The notes below the pieces were generated by a model. That model was not told the origin of the DNA and did no database searches. It was given only the letters and a program-made list of their open reading frames with translations. Positions 1 through 9,887 of a stretch of 64,000 nucleotides of DNA are shown one piece after another. The stretch's first letter is position 1, and the number at the start of each line of letters is the position of its first letter. Made by a program: the position numbers and the translations under genes. Origin of the DNA: Pseudisothecium myosuroides (taxonomy: Eukaryota; Streptophyta; Bryopsida; Hypnales; Lembophyllaceae); the NCBI GenBank assembly GCA_951799445.1, contig OX637296.1:19220001-19284000 (forward strand), in the 5' to 3' direction.

Positions 1-454
1 TTGTAGGGCAGCTTCTCCCTCTCCGCTGCTTCTCGCAGCTCCTTCTGCTTCTCTACCTGCAGCAGTAGGAGCTCGCGTCGTCACCACCATCCTTGTAACT
101 ACTCGCCAATCGCGAAAGCACACACATGCATTGTGGCGAAATCACAGGCGCTCTCCCACGATGCACGTCATAATAGGTCGATCTCCCAAGAATCACCATC
201 CTCATACCTCTTCCCAAACTTTCAAAGCAAGACATAATGTTCAAAGCACAGCCATCGTTGCGAGAAATAGAGGAAATGGGCTCACTCACAGGAAGGTCTT
301 GTGCTGTCGACTCAACCGCAAGCCTCCGCTCGATGAGGGTGACCGCCTGCTGGGCCGCCTCCACAGCCTCGGAGCCAGGACGAGGACCAAGCATTGCCAA
401 CACAGGCTTCATCTCCATCTCCTTCTCCTTCTCCTTCTCCACTTTGCGAGTCAT
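1..454 (-). CDS. Partial gene, first two exons, charged protein of unknown function (runs off the left edge)
   Basis: The start codon is at 454, preceded on the minus strand by a TTG-repeat leader typical of a plant 5' UTR. Proposed coding exons are 454-290 and 56-1 (continuing out of the window), separated by a 233-base intron with donor GTGAGT and acceptor CTGCAG. Both exons are then in phase 0. Exon 1 gives 55 residues: a Lys/Glu-rich start (MTRKVEKEKEKEMEMKPVLA), then LGPRPGSEAVEAAQQAV and an ERRLAVE helix. Exon 2 gives a strongly charged stretch (VEKQKELREAAEREKLPY) that looks like a coiled-coil or basic helix. An alternative donor (GTATGAG at 207) would extend exon 1 but puts exon 2 in another, less convincing frame. 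I do not recognise the family. The gene structure is inferred from splice signals and composition only. Confidence 0.45.
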
Positions 455-2131
455 TGATCCTTTCTCTCAAAACAACAACAACAACAACCACAACCTTTGC
501 CGCTTCCTCCTTCCTTTCGTAGCTTCTTCCTCCCCTTCCACAAGCTTAAGAATTCCCACAACCTGTCAGTAGAAGTCACGAATCTCACAACCGTACACAC
601 TTTGTTTCTCCCAAACTCCTTAGTAATCCGTCTTCACACTCCCGGCTTGCATAAACTAATTAACTAATTAAGCTCCTGCTGCTGCTGGAGTGCTGGCTAT
701 GGAGACACAAGCAACAAACTGAGAGTAATTCCTGACACAGAAGGTGTCCAAGGGGAGATCGATCTCTGCACATGCACATGCACATATGGGCTGTGCTTGC
801 AACTGCAATTGCATGAACTCAACGGTAACAAGGTGCTAGTCTTCTGCCACTGCATGCAACTGAAGCTGGTTTTGCAGCAGGAACAAGAACACGTACTGAC
901 TGATAAGAACGGAGTTCTTCTAGTGGAGATTGTAAAGAGATGTAAAAGCGAGTGTTACCTCTGGAGCTTTGATCAGTGAGGGCATGGGAGACGGAAGGAA
1001 ATGGTGAAGAGATGGAAGCGTTTGGGACTGAAGCTGCATTCGTCATTCAAGGAGATGGCCCATGTTACTGCCTGTGATCCCCAAGCAGTAATATCCGGAA
1101 TTACTGGAATTAGCACAAGTTGCTAAAAACACTGATGAATCGAAGTGCTAGAAACGCAAATTTGAACACTGGGATATTCAAAAAATTGTCTTGTACTGTA
1201 AGCTTAAGTTCAGTTGTCTTGAATGGATGGTTTCGATGCATTTGAGGACATTGATTGCAGCTACGAAACTGAAGGTTCTCATTCCCGTTCTTTGGGGTCT
1301 GCCCTGAGCTCTGTAAAAGGTACTGTAAAAAGGTAAGGAGCTCATTGCAGGTTGAATGGCAACACTGATTTTGTCTTTAAAAAGATAACAACACCTAATT
1401 GTGACCCCTTTCTACAGTTGAAACCTAGAGATTCTCGCCTAAAATGTACAGTATGTGCTATTTGTGAGAGATTAGGGTCACATTTTGATACACCTATTTT
1501 CAGCACTTTGAAAATTCATAGTTTATTCATGTAGTGTCCAAAAAATGCATTCTAAGAGAATTTAGAATCCTTTTTGGATTACCCATAAGATCCACAAAAT
1601 CTTTTTCAATATAATAATAGGAATCATGTTGAATTGCTTATTTGAATGCATTTAGGTGTAATTACCTTAGTGACGTAGTGAAAGCGGGAAATTAGCATCA
1701 CCATCCAAATGCATTTTAGAAGAAATATGGGCACAAGTATACTCTGGATACAATAGAAGAATATTCCATCTTGCAGTAATTCAAAATAGAGTGACTTGGG
1801 TGAATTAGTGTTACATGTACTATTAGAACAAATCAATGCACTTAGCTTCTGTGGGATGGATGAATTTTATTTTCTTAAATTTCACATATAGATAAACGGA
1901 AGAAAAGGTGATAGCAAGGGGAATTATAACTTTCTAGTGAAATATGAGTTTTGTTATGAATTTTGGAAGTGCGCTTTTATGTAGGCCCAAAGTATTATAA
2001 GACCCACCTAAAAAGCATCAACATAAAGAGCATTCATAATGGTCATTTTATTCACCATTCATAATGATTAGAGTATTTTTCAAAAATGGACACTATTTAT
2101 TGCAATAAAACTGTCACTTTGTCGAAAAATT
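455..2131. other. 5' flank of the left-edge gene; no gene seen
   Basis: The first hundred or so bases probably hold the leader and promoter of the minus-strand gene starting at 454, including an (AAC)n tract at about 472-490. The rest has only short reading frames without motif support. A dispersed repeat copy lies at about 1474-1668. Confidence 0.4.
1474..1668 (+). repeat. Dispersed repeat copy with conserved TTTGAAAATTCATA core
   Basis: This stretch aligns with 61340-61535 over nearly its full length. Shared blocks are the core TTTGAAAATTCATA, then GTGTCCAAA-AATGCAT and GGAATCCTTTTT-like blocks, then an end resembling TTACCTTA. The end (GTGTAATTACCTTAG) matches the AGGTAACTACACC terminus of the TA-target element at 3501. 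It is therefore probably a fragment of that transposon group. Confidence 0.5.
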
Positions 2132-2140
2132 TTACACCAG

Positions 2141-2405
2141 GGAGGGCGCTAAATGTTGCCTTCAAAGGTGGGCCCTACTGGCCGAATTTACCCTGGGAAA
2201 ACGCAAGAATTTTTTATTTGCCACTTTTTCTTTTCTTCAAATTTTGAATTCATATTTGCAATCAGAGACCCCAAATTAGCTAGGAGGGGTCTACAACATA
2301 CCCAAGAACGGCACGAAATAGGGGGCTCTTTTTTTACTTTTACCCCGGAGAATCCCAAATTTACCCTGCTGGACCTACCTTCAAAGGCAACATTTAGCGT
2401 CTTGC
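2141..2405. mobile_element. Mutator-like (MULE) MITE with 9-bp target duplication
   Basis: The element is 265 bases long. The nine bases TTACACCAG lie immediately on both sides (2132-2140 and 2406-2414). Terminal inverted repeats of about 50 bases can be aligned: the left arm holds CGCTAAATGTTGCCTTCAAAG and the right arm holds its complement CTTCAAAGGCAACATTTAGCG. A 9-base target duplication with long inverted repeats is the hallmark of the Mutator superfamily. The core (GAATTCATATTTGCAATCAGAG, CCCCAAATTAGCTAGGAG) recurs at 12956, 48160, 48375, 50416, 50650 and 59925, so this is the reference copy of a local family. It has no coding capacity. Confidence 0.75.
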
Positions 2406-2932
2406 TTACACCAGAGTGTGGAAGTTCTGATGAAACATAGACATTGGTGAAATGTGTAGAAGTTCCAGTGAAGATGTACATTATTTTATTCACATTTTTT
2501 TGGAACAAGAAAGGAAACGTATTCCAAATGCGAGGGGAATATATTTTTTCGGAATCAGTCACTTTAGATTTACAAGTGCAGTAATGTTGTTCTATAACAG
2601 TGTCTGCTAATGCTTTTTTTTTACAGACAAAATTTCAGGGAGATTTTTTTTCAAAACTTATTTTTGGGTCCAAAAACGATTTTTTTGTCTCCAAGCAATG
2701 GATGGTAATCATTTTAATACAAATGAAATCATCAAAATTGAATGAATAAAGTACAAATTTGTAGATGAAAAATGATTGTCTGGGTCCAAATATGTATACA
2801 AGATAGATTTTGTTGTCGTTACCTAAGAGAAAATTTTTAAGCCCTAGTTGATGTCAACAAATAGAGGATCTTGTGGTTTCATCACAAATAGCTTATCATA
2901 TTGTCTTTGACAACTCCTTTAGGAGAAGAAAA

Positions 2933-3125
2933 AAGTGGAGACCCTCCAAAACACCAGTTTTTGCTATTGTGCCTATTTACTATTATTAGATTAGTCATAT
3001 TTTCATATTTTCTTTTGGGCAAGTGAAGGAAGGTATAAATGCATCAAAAAACATGACATTTGAGTAGCATATGCAAAAATTATAAAGGATCAAAAATTTT
3101 CTTGGTAGGTGTTCCAAAATCATTT
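2933..3125. repeat. Dispersed repeat shared with 12728-12908
   Basis: The two intervals align in the same orientation with only small differences. Shared blocks include TTTTTGCTATTG, TTTGAGTAGC and GGCAAGTGAA, and both end with a TTGGTAG-TGTTC block. Ends are not clear, so no superfamily is assigned. Confidence 0.5.
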
Positions 3126-3456
3126 CTTCAACACGCATAGGTGCATATTGATTTTGGAGATGTACACAAGGTGATAATGGAAGGGTGCGATTTTTGGTGT
3201 AGCCAACTTGATCCAAACACATCACTCAAAAAAAGTAATCTCTTTCTTGCAATGAATTTTCTTTCATTTGCTTAAAATATTTAAAAAATCTAAAAAAAAA
3301 ATTCTTCTAAAAACACTAAAAAGTCAAATTACATGAAAAGCAGACAGCATCCGGATTCCCCTGAAGTGCAACTGAATCCAATCTAGGGTTACCCATGACT
3401 GAAGGCATGACGCTGCATTCTCTGGGCACGAATGTCCAGTCACACATCCAGTGCCA

Positions 3457-3490
3457 AACATGGGTTAAACATGGGTTAAACATGGGTTAA
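3457..3490. repeat. Tandem repeat, about three copies of an 11-base unit
   Basis: The unit AAACATGGGTT is repeated three times and ends just upstream of the transposon at 3501. A single AAACATGGGTTA also lies immediately after that transposon's right end, near 4889. Confidence 0.8.
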
Positions 3491-3500
3491 ATTTGGATTA

Positions 3501-4888
3501 AGGTAACTACACCTAAAATGGACCGCTCCTGAATGTCGACCCCTATTTTTGAACTGAAAATGAATGGGGAGGAAATCGAAAATGGTGCACAGTAAAGGAC
3601 AAGTGTAAGAGCCCATTTCGACTAGTGTGCAGCTCTATTAACCCCTAAAGGACCGTTGTCCCTTCGGGGGACAAATGCGTTTTCGGGCAGGTATCTACGG
3701 GCTGAAATTTTGTCGTGATTTTTTGAAACTTTTATTGGAGATAGAAAAATTGATGAGCTTTGTGGGAATATAATTTTTTTCACAATCGGTGCCCGGGAAC
3801 AAAAGTTATGACCAAATAAGCTCAAAACAAGGGACGCGGGGCAGCTCGGGCAGCAAAAAAAAAATGGACAAAAATTTGAATTTTTTTTTTAATATTTTTT
3901 TTCTCATAGATTATATTTTTGCCTATCTGGAAAGCTTTGATTCATTTCATTTGGATATGTTATGAGAAAGTTATGAACATTCTTGTTTTTCGGGCAGTTA
4001 GAGCATCTTCTTGAAAGAAATAACTTGTAAGATTCATTTCTGAATGCAATTTTTCATATTTTTCAATTTTTTTTTTTGCGTGGTTTATATTACTTGCTAG
4101 AACAATCTCACCATTGGGATTAGTGAAATTTAATTCCATTTAAAATATATGAATATTTTAGATTTTCCTTCTATCTCGTACCTATTTCTACTTAACAATT
4201 TTTTTAAGAATGATAATTAAGTTTTTTTTTAATTTTGTTTTTTTTCCTAGACTCTCAACTCAATTCTCCACTATAAAGAATTAAAGCTCAAAACGCTGTA
4301 GTGCAAAAAATTTAAGTTAAAAATGTTCAAAGTCAAAAAATCCAGTCCCGCAATGTGCTGAAAAACTTGTTTTTTTCACTTTAAACGCAGATATCTTGCA
4401 ATCTGTGTGGTCAAAAATTCTGAAATTTTTTCCACACACTCTCATACTAGTTAGGTGTCAGATCCTACGGTTAGATGTGGAAAAAAAACAATTTTCAATT
4501 TTTTTTACTTTTTGCTATAGAAATGGCAGTTTTGAGTGTTTTTTGGCAGAAAAAAAGCCTTGGTCCTTTAGGGGTTAACAGAATTGTAGAGGTGGCAACC
4601 TCCCAAGTGGTCCATTTTGAATACACTTTTCGTTCGTTTAACTTCTTGTCTTTGACATTTCTTCATGTGCATCAAATTGATTTTGGTATCACCTAGGTGA
4701 CACTTTTAACACCCTACACCTTGTATCTTTGAAAATTTGTAACTAATTCACAATGCGTCGAAAAATTATGAAACCACTTGCATTTTGATTCATAGTCCTT
4801 CACGTATATACAAAAATTGTTGTTCAGTTTCTAGACCATACAGATCATGCCACAGAGCTTAACTGTGCGATTTTAGGTGGAGTTACCT
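3501..4888. mobile_element. TA-target MITE (AGGTAACT ends) interrupted by a piggyBac-like element
   Basis: The left end is TA-AGGTAACTACACCTAAAA and the right end is TTTTAGGTGGAGTTACCT-TA. This gives an inverted repeat of about 19 bases flanked by TA. Removing the nested piggyBac-like element (3638-4578) leaves a short non-autonomous element of about 450 bases. Its internal block (ATCTTTGAAAATTTGTAACT near 4727) belongs to the dispersed TTTGAAAATTCATA core group. It resembles elements at 47507, 56055, 57409 and 59604. It has no transposase reading frame. Confidence 0.65.
3638..4578. mobile_element. piggyBac-like non-autonomous element, family A
   Basis: The ends are TTAACCCCTAAAGGACC (left) and GGTCCTTTAGGGGTTAA (right), a perfect 17-base inverted repeat including TTAA. 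A TTAA target and a terminal CCC/GGG are the known signature of piggyBac. Because TTAA is palindromic, it could be target duplication or part of the repeat. Length is 941 bases. The copy at 44925-45809 is the same family in the same orientation and aligns throughout, including GACCGTTGTCCCTTCGGGGG next to the left end and GGGAATATAATTTTTTTCAC inside. An internal GCAGCTCGGGCAGC motif recurs in the copies at 36847 and 44925. No transposase is present. Confidence 0.7.
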
Positions 4889-5288
4889 TAAACATGGGTT
4901 ATATGGACGTAGGGTTAGAAGGGATTAGGGTTTAGGGGAGTGAAAGTTCTTTTTTTTTCTATCACAACTGGGAGAAACTATTTTTCATAATCTATTTTTC
5001 TTTTCTTTTCTAAACAAATTGATTGCAATTCAAACGGATTTGATTAACTAACCGTTGCCTAATTTAGTGTTGTTAACTTTTTACCCGACCGTGAGAAGAC
5101 TACAATAAGTAAGGGCTGTTATAAAGTGAGTGAGTGACTGATGAGTAACTTAATCAAAATTGAGCTGTCTTGGGGCGACAGTGATAAAAATGGGGCTTGT
5201 CTTGGGAAGGGGGAAACTGATTCCTGCAGATTTCGTGTACCCTACGCTACGGTCACATTCATTAAAAAAATAAATTCAAAATATAGTA

Positions 5289-5943
5289 TTAACCCCTAAA
5301 TGCCCAAGGCCTTTTTGGAGCTTGTAGGAATTTGTTCTAAATTGAACAAAAAGTCAACATTTTGACAAGTTGGATCAATTTTTTGGAAATTGTAACCTTA
5401 TAAATTCAAACAACACATGTAAAAAATCATATAGGAAAAGAAAATAGAACAATATCACTTATGGATTGGAAGATTATAATGTTTGATTATGAGGGTGTGA
5501 AAAGTGCGAAAGCAATTTGAAGTCTTTCAATCCTCTTCTCACATGTCAAATCTAAAAAGTTGGTCACCAAAAATTATGAGGTTAAAGGGCCTAACATGCA
5601 TAACTCCAATCAATTTATGACTTCTCAAAATCTACTCTACAATTTTTTTTAAATGAATTTCTAATGTGATTTTTTCTCCAAGATCTAGTGTATTTGAGGC
5701 TCATTTCCTAGAATCCTCAACACTATGGAAAGTCAAGATTGCAATCAACAGCCTTGCACATAATCTTGAATAGAAATATTATAATCAATCATTTTCAAAA
5801 TTGGATTTTTGATGCTAAAACTAGACTTCAAAAAGAATTTTTCAAAAATATAAACTATTAAAAATAGCAATTTGGTTAGATTTTATTTAATTTCAAAATA
5901 TTGTCAACATGAAAATTTGGTGCCTCAACCATTTAGGGGTTAA
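5289..5943. mobile_element. piggyBac-like non-autonomous element, family B
   Basis: The left end is TTAACCCCTAAATGCCCAAGGC and the right end is GCCTCAACCATTTAGGGGTTAA. Length is 655 bases. It aligns over its whole length with 41510-42154 in the same orientation, for example CAAGATCTAGTGTATTTGA and GTCAAGATTGCAAT. It carries only stop-rich AT-rich sequence, so it would depend on a transposase supplied elsewhere. Confidence 0.7.
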
Positions 5944-6241
5944 CTGATTTGATTTAATTTAGTTTTAAGATTTTCAATACAATAGTAAAAAATAATAATA
6001 ACATATTCATTATAATAATTTGTTATAGCAAGTGGGATAATATTAAAATCTTAGGTCTAAAGAGATATTAGTGAACATTTCAAATTCATTGAATCAATTT
6101 GATATTATTCTCTCTATATTTTCAAGAACCATCCATAAGATAATTGGCTAATTATATAGCTAGTATCCATAACATAATTGGATAAGTAGCTATTTTCTTC
6201 CCAAAATTTTTCAAATATTCAATTTAACAAAAGAGGCACAA

Positions 6242-6856
6242 TCAAAATGCCAAGGAAAAAAAAAGAATAAGGTCAAAGAATAAGTCTAAAAAATCTAAGT
6301 CTACAAAGAAAAAGAAAACTATTAATCCTAAAAGGAAAAATGATGTATCGTCTACAGGTTCTATGTTTGCTTCAACTACAAAAGTTTCTTCAATTTTAGA
6401 ATTTGTTTCAACTTTGGGTTCCGAGTCAATGGATTCAACTTCAAGAGTTTCTTCAAACATTTCTTCAACTTCGGAGTTTGAGCCAACGGATTCAAATTCA
6501 AAGTTTGAGCCAATGGATTCAACTTTAAGAGTTTTTTCATTTTTAGATTTTTCTTCAACTTCCCAGTTTGAGCCAATGCATTCTACTTCCAGAGTTTTTT
6601 TAATGTTAGAAATTTTTTCAACTTTGGGGTTTGAGCCAATAGATTCCACTTCAAGAGGTTTTTCAACTTCAAAAAATTCTCCAACTTTGGGTTTTGAGCC
6701 AGTAGGTTCAAACCCTGGAGGATAATCAATTAATTCGAATCCTGACTCAAACTCCATCCATTCGGACATGGACAACTGAGGGTAACCAACAGATTGAGCA
6801 CGAGACTTGTTTTTCTTCAGTTTACACATCTTTGCAAACCTATAATGGGGGGTCAA
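6242..6856 (-). CDS. Possible 204-residue protein made of about 20-residue repeats (hypothetical)
   Basis: This is an uninterrupted frame from ATG at 6856. The N-terminal part contains LKKNKSRAQSVGYPQLSMSE and an ELIDYPPGFEPTGSKPKVGE segment. Then come about five imperfect copies of a unit like KTLEVESIGSNPKVEEISK, rich in Glu, Lys and Ser. The last 40 residues are very hydrophobic and Phe/Leu-rich (FFLLGLIVFFFFVDLDFLDL) and could be a membrane tail or simply the reading of an A-rich tract. The repeats are seen equally at DNA level as a minisatellite of about 60-66 bases. I do not recognise the protein. Low-complexity DNA could give this frame by chance, and no promoter or splice signal supports it. 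It lies next to a decayed pogo-like transposon. Confidence 0.3.
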   Translation of the reverse strand: MTPHYRFAKMCKLKKNKSRAQSVGYPQLSMSEWMEFESGFELIDYPPGFEPTGSKPKVGEFFEVEKPLEVESIGSNPKVEKISNIKKTLEVECIGSNWEVEEKSKNEKTLKVESIGSNFEFESVGSNSEVEEMFEETLEVESIDSEPKVETNSKIEETFVVEANIEPVDDTSFFLLGLIVFFFFVDLDFLDLFFDLILFFSLAF

Positions 6857-7799
6857 GACTTTATTTATATCTTCAGATGAAAAACAAATGATGCAAATGA
6901 AACAAAAGATAAAAATATAAAGTCCTGATCCCCATTATATATACTCTACCATTGTCCAAAAAAAATAAAATGTAAATGTAAAAGTTATCAAAAAGATAAA
7001 AGCCAAACATTAAATCATTGGTAAAGTAAAAATTTGAAATAAAAGTCTATACTAATGAACATTGCAAATTGTGCAATAACAAGTTACCGGACAACGAGCT
7101 CACTAAAAGCACAATTGCATTGAAGTATCGTCTGTAGAATGGCGCAACCAGGGAACGTAATGCTCGACTGCTTCATTCAAATCGCAACTCTCCGTTGATT
7201 TCAAAATCGTGCAAATGGCTACATCCACCTCTATTGGAGTGAATTGAAAAACAAAATCAGAATCACTATAACTACTATAATAATTGGGACAAAGCTTACA
7301 AGGTACAAGAAGCTAAAGCCCTGCAATCAACAACCAAGCCAACCGAATTTCAGAATGTTTACAAATCCAACGCTCAAAATCATTGTTAGACAGGGACAAT
7401 CCACATGAAATTGTTAGTCCCCTTTTTTTTTAAAAATAAAAATGCAAACCATCACTTCATTCAAATTTTAATCACTTCTGTGTTCCTATGCATATAACAA
7501 CTACTTCTAGGCCGGGGCCTAGTAGAGGAAAAGCTAATGTCTCACGAGATGTAAAACAGAATTTTCAGTAAACGTAGACTATTTCAAGAATTTTGACATC
7601 CTAAAGATAGACATCATCGTAGAGAGAAAAAAATTCATAATTAGGAGGTCTCTCAATGATATATAGCCAAACCATTGTCTGATCGCTGTGAACATAGAGA
7701 GCCATCCCCGGTGTTGCTTAAAAGTTCCTAAAACAGTCTAAAACTAAAATTTCTAAAATAGTTTACTTACTGAAAAGACTGTTGTAGTTTTATTTTAAG

Positions 7800-8945
7800 G
7801 AGAAGTTGATCACATTGGCACTTGGAAATCGGCGGGAGATTTTCAATTGGAGCTTGCACATTGGTAGGTTGAAACTTTGATGTGCAATTTACAAGAATGA
7901 ATATAACATTGATATTTGGATATTGTACCTTCATCCAGTCTAAAAATTGTTTTGATTTGTGAATTGACCAACAATCAATAAGTCATATCATTTTTTGCTC
8001 CTCATACAAGTGCAATTTTTGGTTCATATCTTGAAAATATGGATAAAGAATCTTACAAACAAACTATTGGAAAGTATTTGAAATCTGATCAATGATGTTC
8101 AGTCATTGTAAATTGAAAACCAAAATTCATGCCAAGTTTTGCTAAATGAATCTTTGGCAAACATCTCACTGTTTTATTTGTGAAGGTAATTTGTATTCTC
8201 AATAAAGTTCCATTGGTTGCTAAAAAGATGCATGCTATGACTTAACATCTATCTTCCGCCAAGCCAATAACTCTAATGTCCTTAGCTCCCCTTCTCTCCC
8301 AAGTCCTTTTATCCATTGGTACAAGATGAATGCCTAAACAACAGTGAAAAAATTAGTTTATGACATACAATAAAAAAATGAACAAAAAACACAAAATTGC
8401 CAATACTTTATGTGAAATAGGAGATGACATTTACTAGTTTGATTTATATTTACTACCAAAGTGGTGGAATATCATAAATTCTTACAAGATAAGCTACTTT
8501 GAGAGCCATCATTTTTTCTTGATTCTCCCAATCTAAAGGAAGTTTTCCACATGTTGAAGATGCATGCCTATAGCTCTACTTCAACTGATGCTTTAAAAAA
8601 AAATTCATATTCATTCCATACTCACTTTAAATTTTCCAAATAGCTTTGGTGCATGAGTAAATAACACTCCCAAAATATAGGTTGCACATTTCTTGGAGTC
8701 AATACATGACTGTCCTACAATCTCTCATGACAATAAGCAAATCACATATCTCTTTTAATAACTTAGGCCTTGAAGAAAGAGGAGACTCATGTTGAGATGA
8801 GGATACAAAACTATTGTATCTAAATGTATGGCATATTTTTTCACTTCAAAGTTCCGGCCCTCTTTAGTGAACCAACCAGCCATGGTACTTTGACTAAGTC
8901 CATCAAACAATCTTGTAGTTGATCCATGCTTCCTATACATACTAA
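7800..8945 (-). pseudogene. Decayed pogo-like (DDE_1) transposase gene
   Basis: Pieces of a pogo/Tigger-type transposase can be read in order on the minus strand. Near 8940-8760 is the DNA-binding region (KHGSTTRLFDGLSQSTMAGW, FTKEG). Near 8620-8500 is THAPKLFGKF, then SSTCGKLPLDWENQEKMMAL and KVAYLVRIYDIPP. At 8457-8434 is VVNINQTS, where the family has VVNTDQTG, so the first catalytic Asp is Asn. A 101-base GT-AG intron (8434-8334) follows, then IHLVPMDKRTWERRGAKDI. Near 7985-7920 is LIDCWSIHKSKQFLDWMKVQ, which contains the second catalytic Asp, followed by VNCTSKFQPT. Frameshifts and several stop codons separate these blocks. It is dead but recognisable. The family cuts at TA and mobilises MITEs like those at 35029, 52463 and 55428. 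Confidence 0.75.
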
Positions 8946-9316
8946 AATGTTACGTGTTAACAAAACAAGCTTTAATTATTCAATATTGGTATTGACTCAC
9001 AATAACAATAAACAAGCAATCACTAGCAATAACAATCAATTAGTAACAATTGGCTTAAATTGCTTCCATTGTATAGTGGTAATGAAAATGTTTGAATAAT
9101 TCAAAAAATTGTGTGAAATGAAAAGAGGCAATAAATACTTTACTAGACAATGAAAAAAAAGCTACTTATTCATTGAGTCACTAAAAATAAGTTGTGTTGT
9201 TTTGCAACTCATATATAAAATGTTTAGTTGAGATAGCTGGAAAAAAAGTCTTCTACCTAAAATTCACATAATACGTACATTCAGATTGGGAATCCTACTT
9301 AAAATAAAGAATATTA

Positions 9317-9887
9317 TTCCTTCTATCCCACTAAGAACCTCCAAAAAGCTTCCCCACAAGGGATTAACTATTTGTTTAGTCTTTGTGTTAGTAATACCTG
9401 CATTTGAAAACTAGCAATCCATTCCTTAGACCTATGCAAAATCTCCAACTTAGGCGCCATTGTTTAGGCACCCAAAATCCATGCAAAAGTATCATATTTG
9501 AACATAGTTTGTGAATGCTGCCAGCTCCGTCATTCTTGATGATTTAAAGGTTGGTGGCATCGATGGAATTCTAAAAACATTTGTCCCAACCTAAATACCC
9601 GCAAGAAAGAAACTTGGCCCACTTCATGAACAAATTTTCATAGTGCCGAAATGGTCACCAAAACCATCGTCAACACAATCGTTTGAGGAAGCACAACAAG
9701 TACATGGTGCCTCATATAGGCAAGGCCAAGATTTCTAGGAGAGCAGTGCTCCCTAATCTCTTGACTTGCCCCCATGAGGTCGTTCAATACAGCCAACATT
9801 CATTCAACGGTTGAAATCCTAAAACAAAGCTTTTTAGTAGGACAAGAATTGTGCCTAATTTGGAGGATTTTAGTGGGACAAAGGGAG
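9317..9887. mobile_element. Stowaway-like MITE (Tc1/mariner group), 571 bp
   Basis: Left end TA-TTCCTTCTATCCCACTAA and right end TTAGTGGGACAAAGGGAG-TA form inverted repeats of about 25 bases next to TA. CTCCCTCTGTCCCAC-type ends with a TA target are the classic Stowaway signature. The element aligns in reverse orientation with 43603-44174, which has almost the same length (572). Both are therefore likely full length. Shared inner blocks include TTTAGTCTTTGTG near one end and GATTTAAAGGTTGGTGGCA in the middle. Confidence 0.75.

Noticed and set aside
53..454. Reading the left-edge frame as a single 133-residue protein
   Set aside because: Its C-terminal half has poor composition, and good splice signals at 289 and 57 give a better two-exon model that continues out of the window.
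3638..4578. Classifying the TTAACCCC elements as PIF/Harbinger or Tourist (TTA/TAA target)
   Set aside because: The left flank would be TAA and the right flank TTA, which are not direct repeats. Only TTAA satisfies both ends, and the CCC/GGG termini fit piggyBac better.
6700..6725. tRNA-like GGTTCAAACCCTGG motif
   Set aside because: No acceptor stem, D arm or anticodon arm can be built around it. It lies in the repeat-coded frame.
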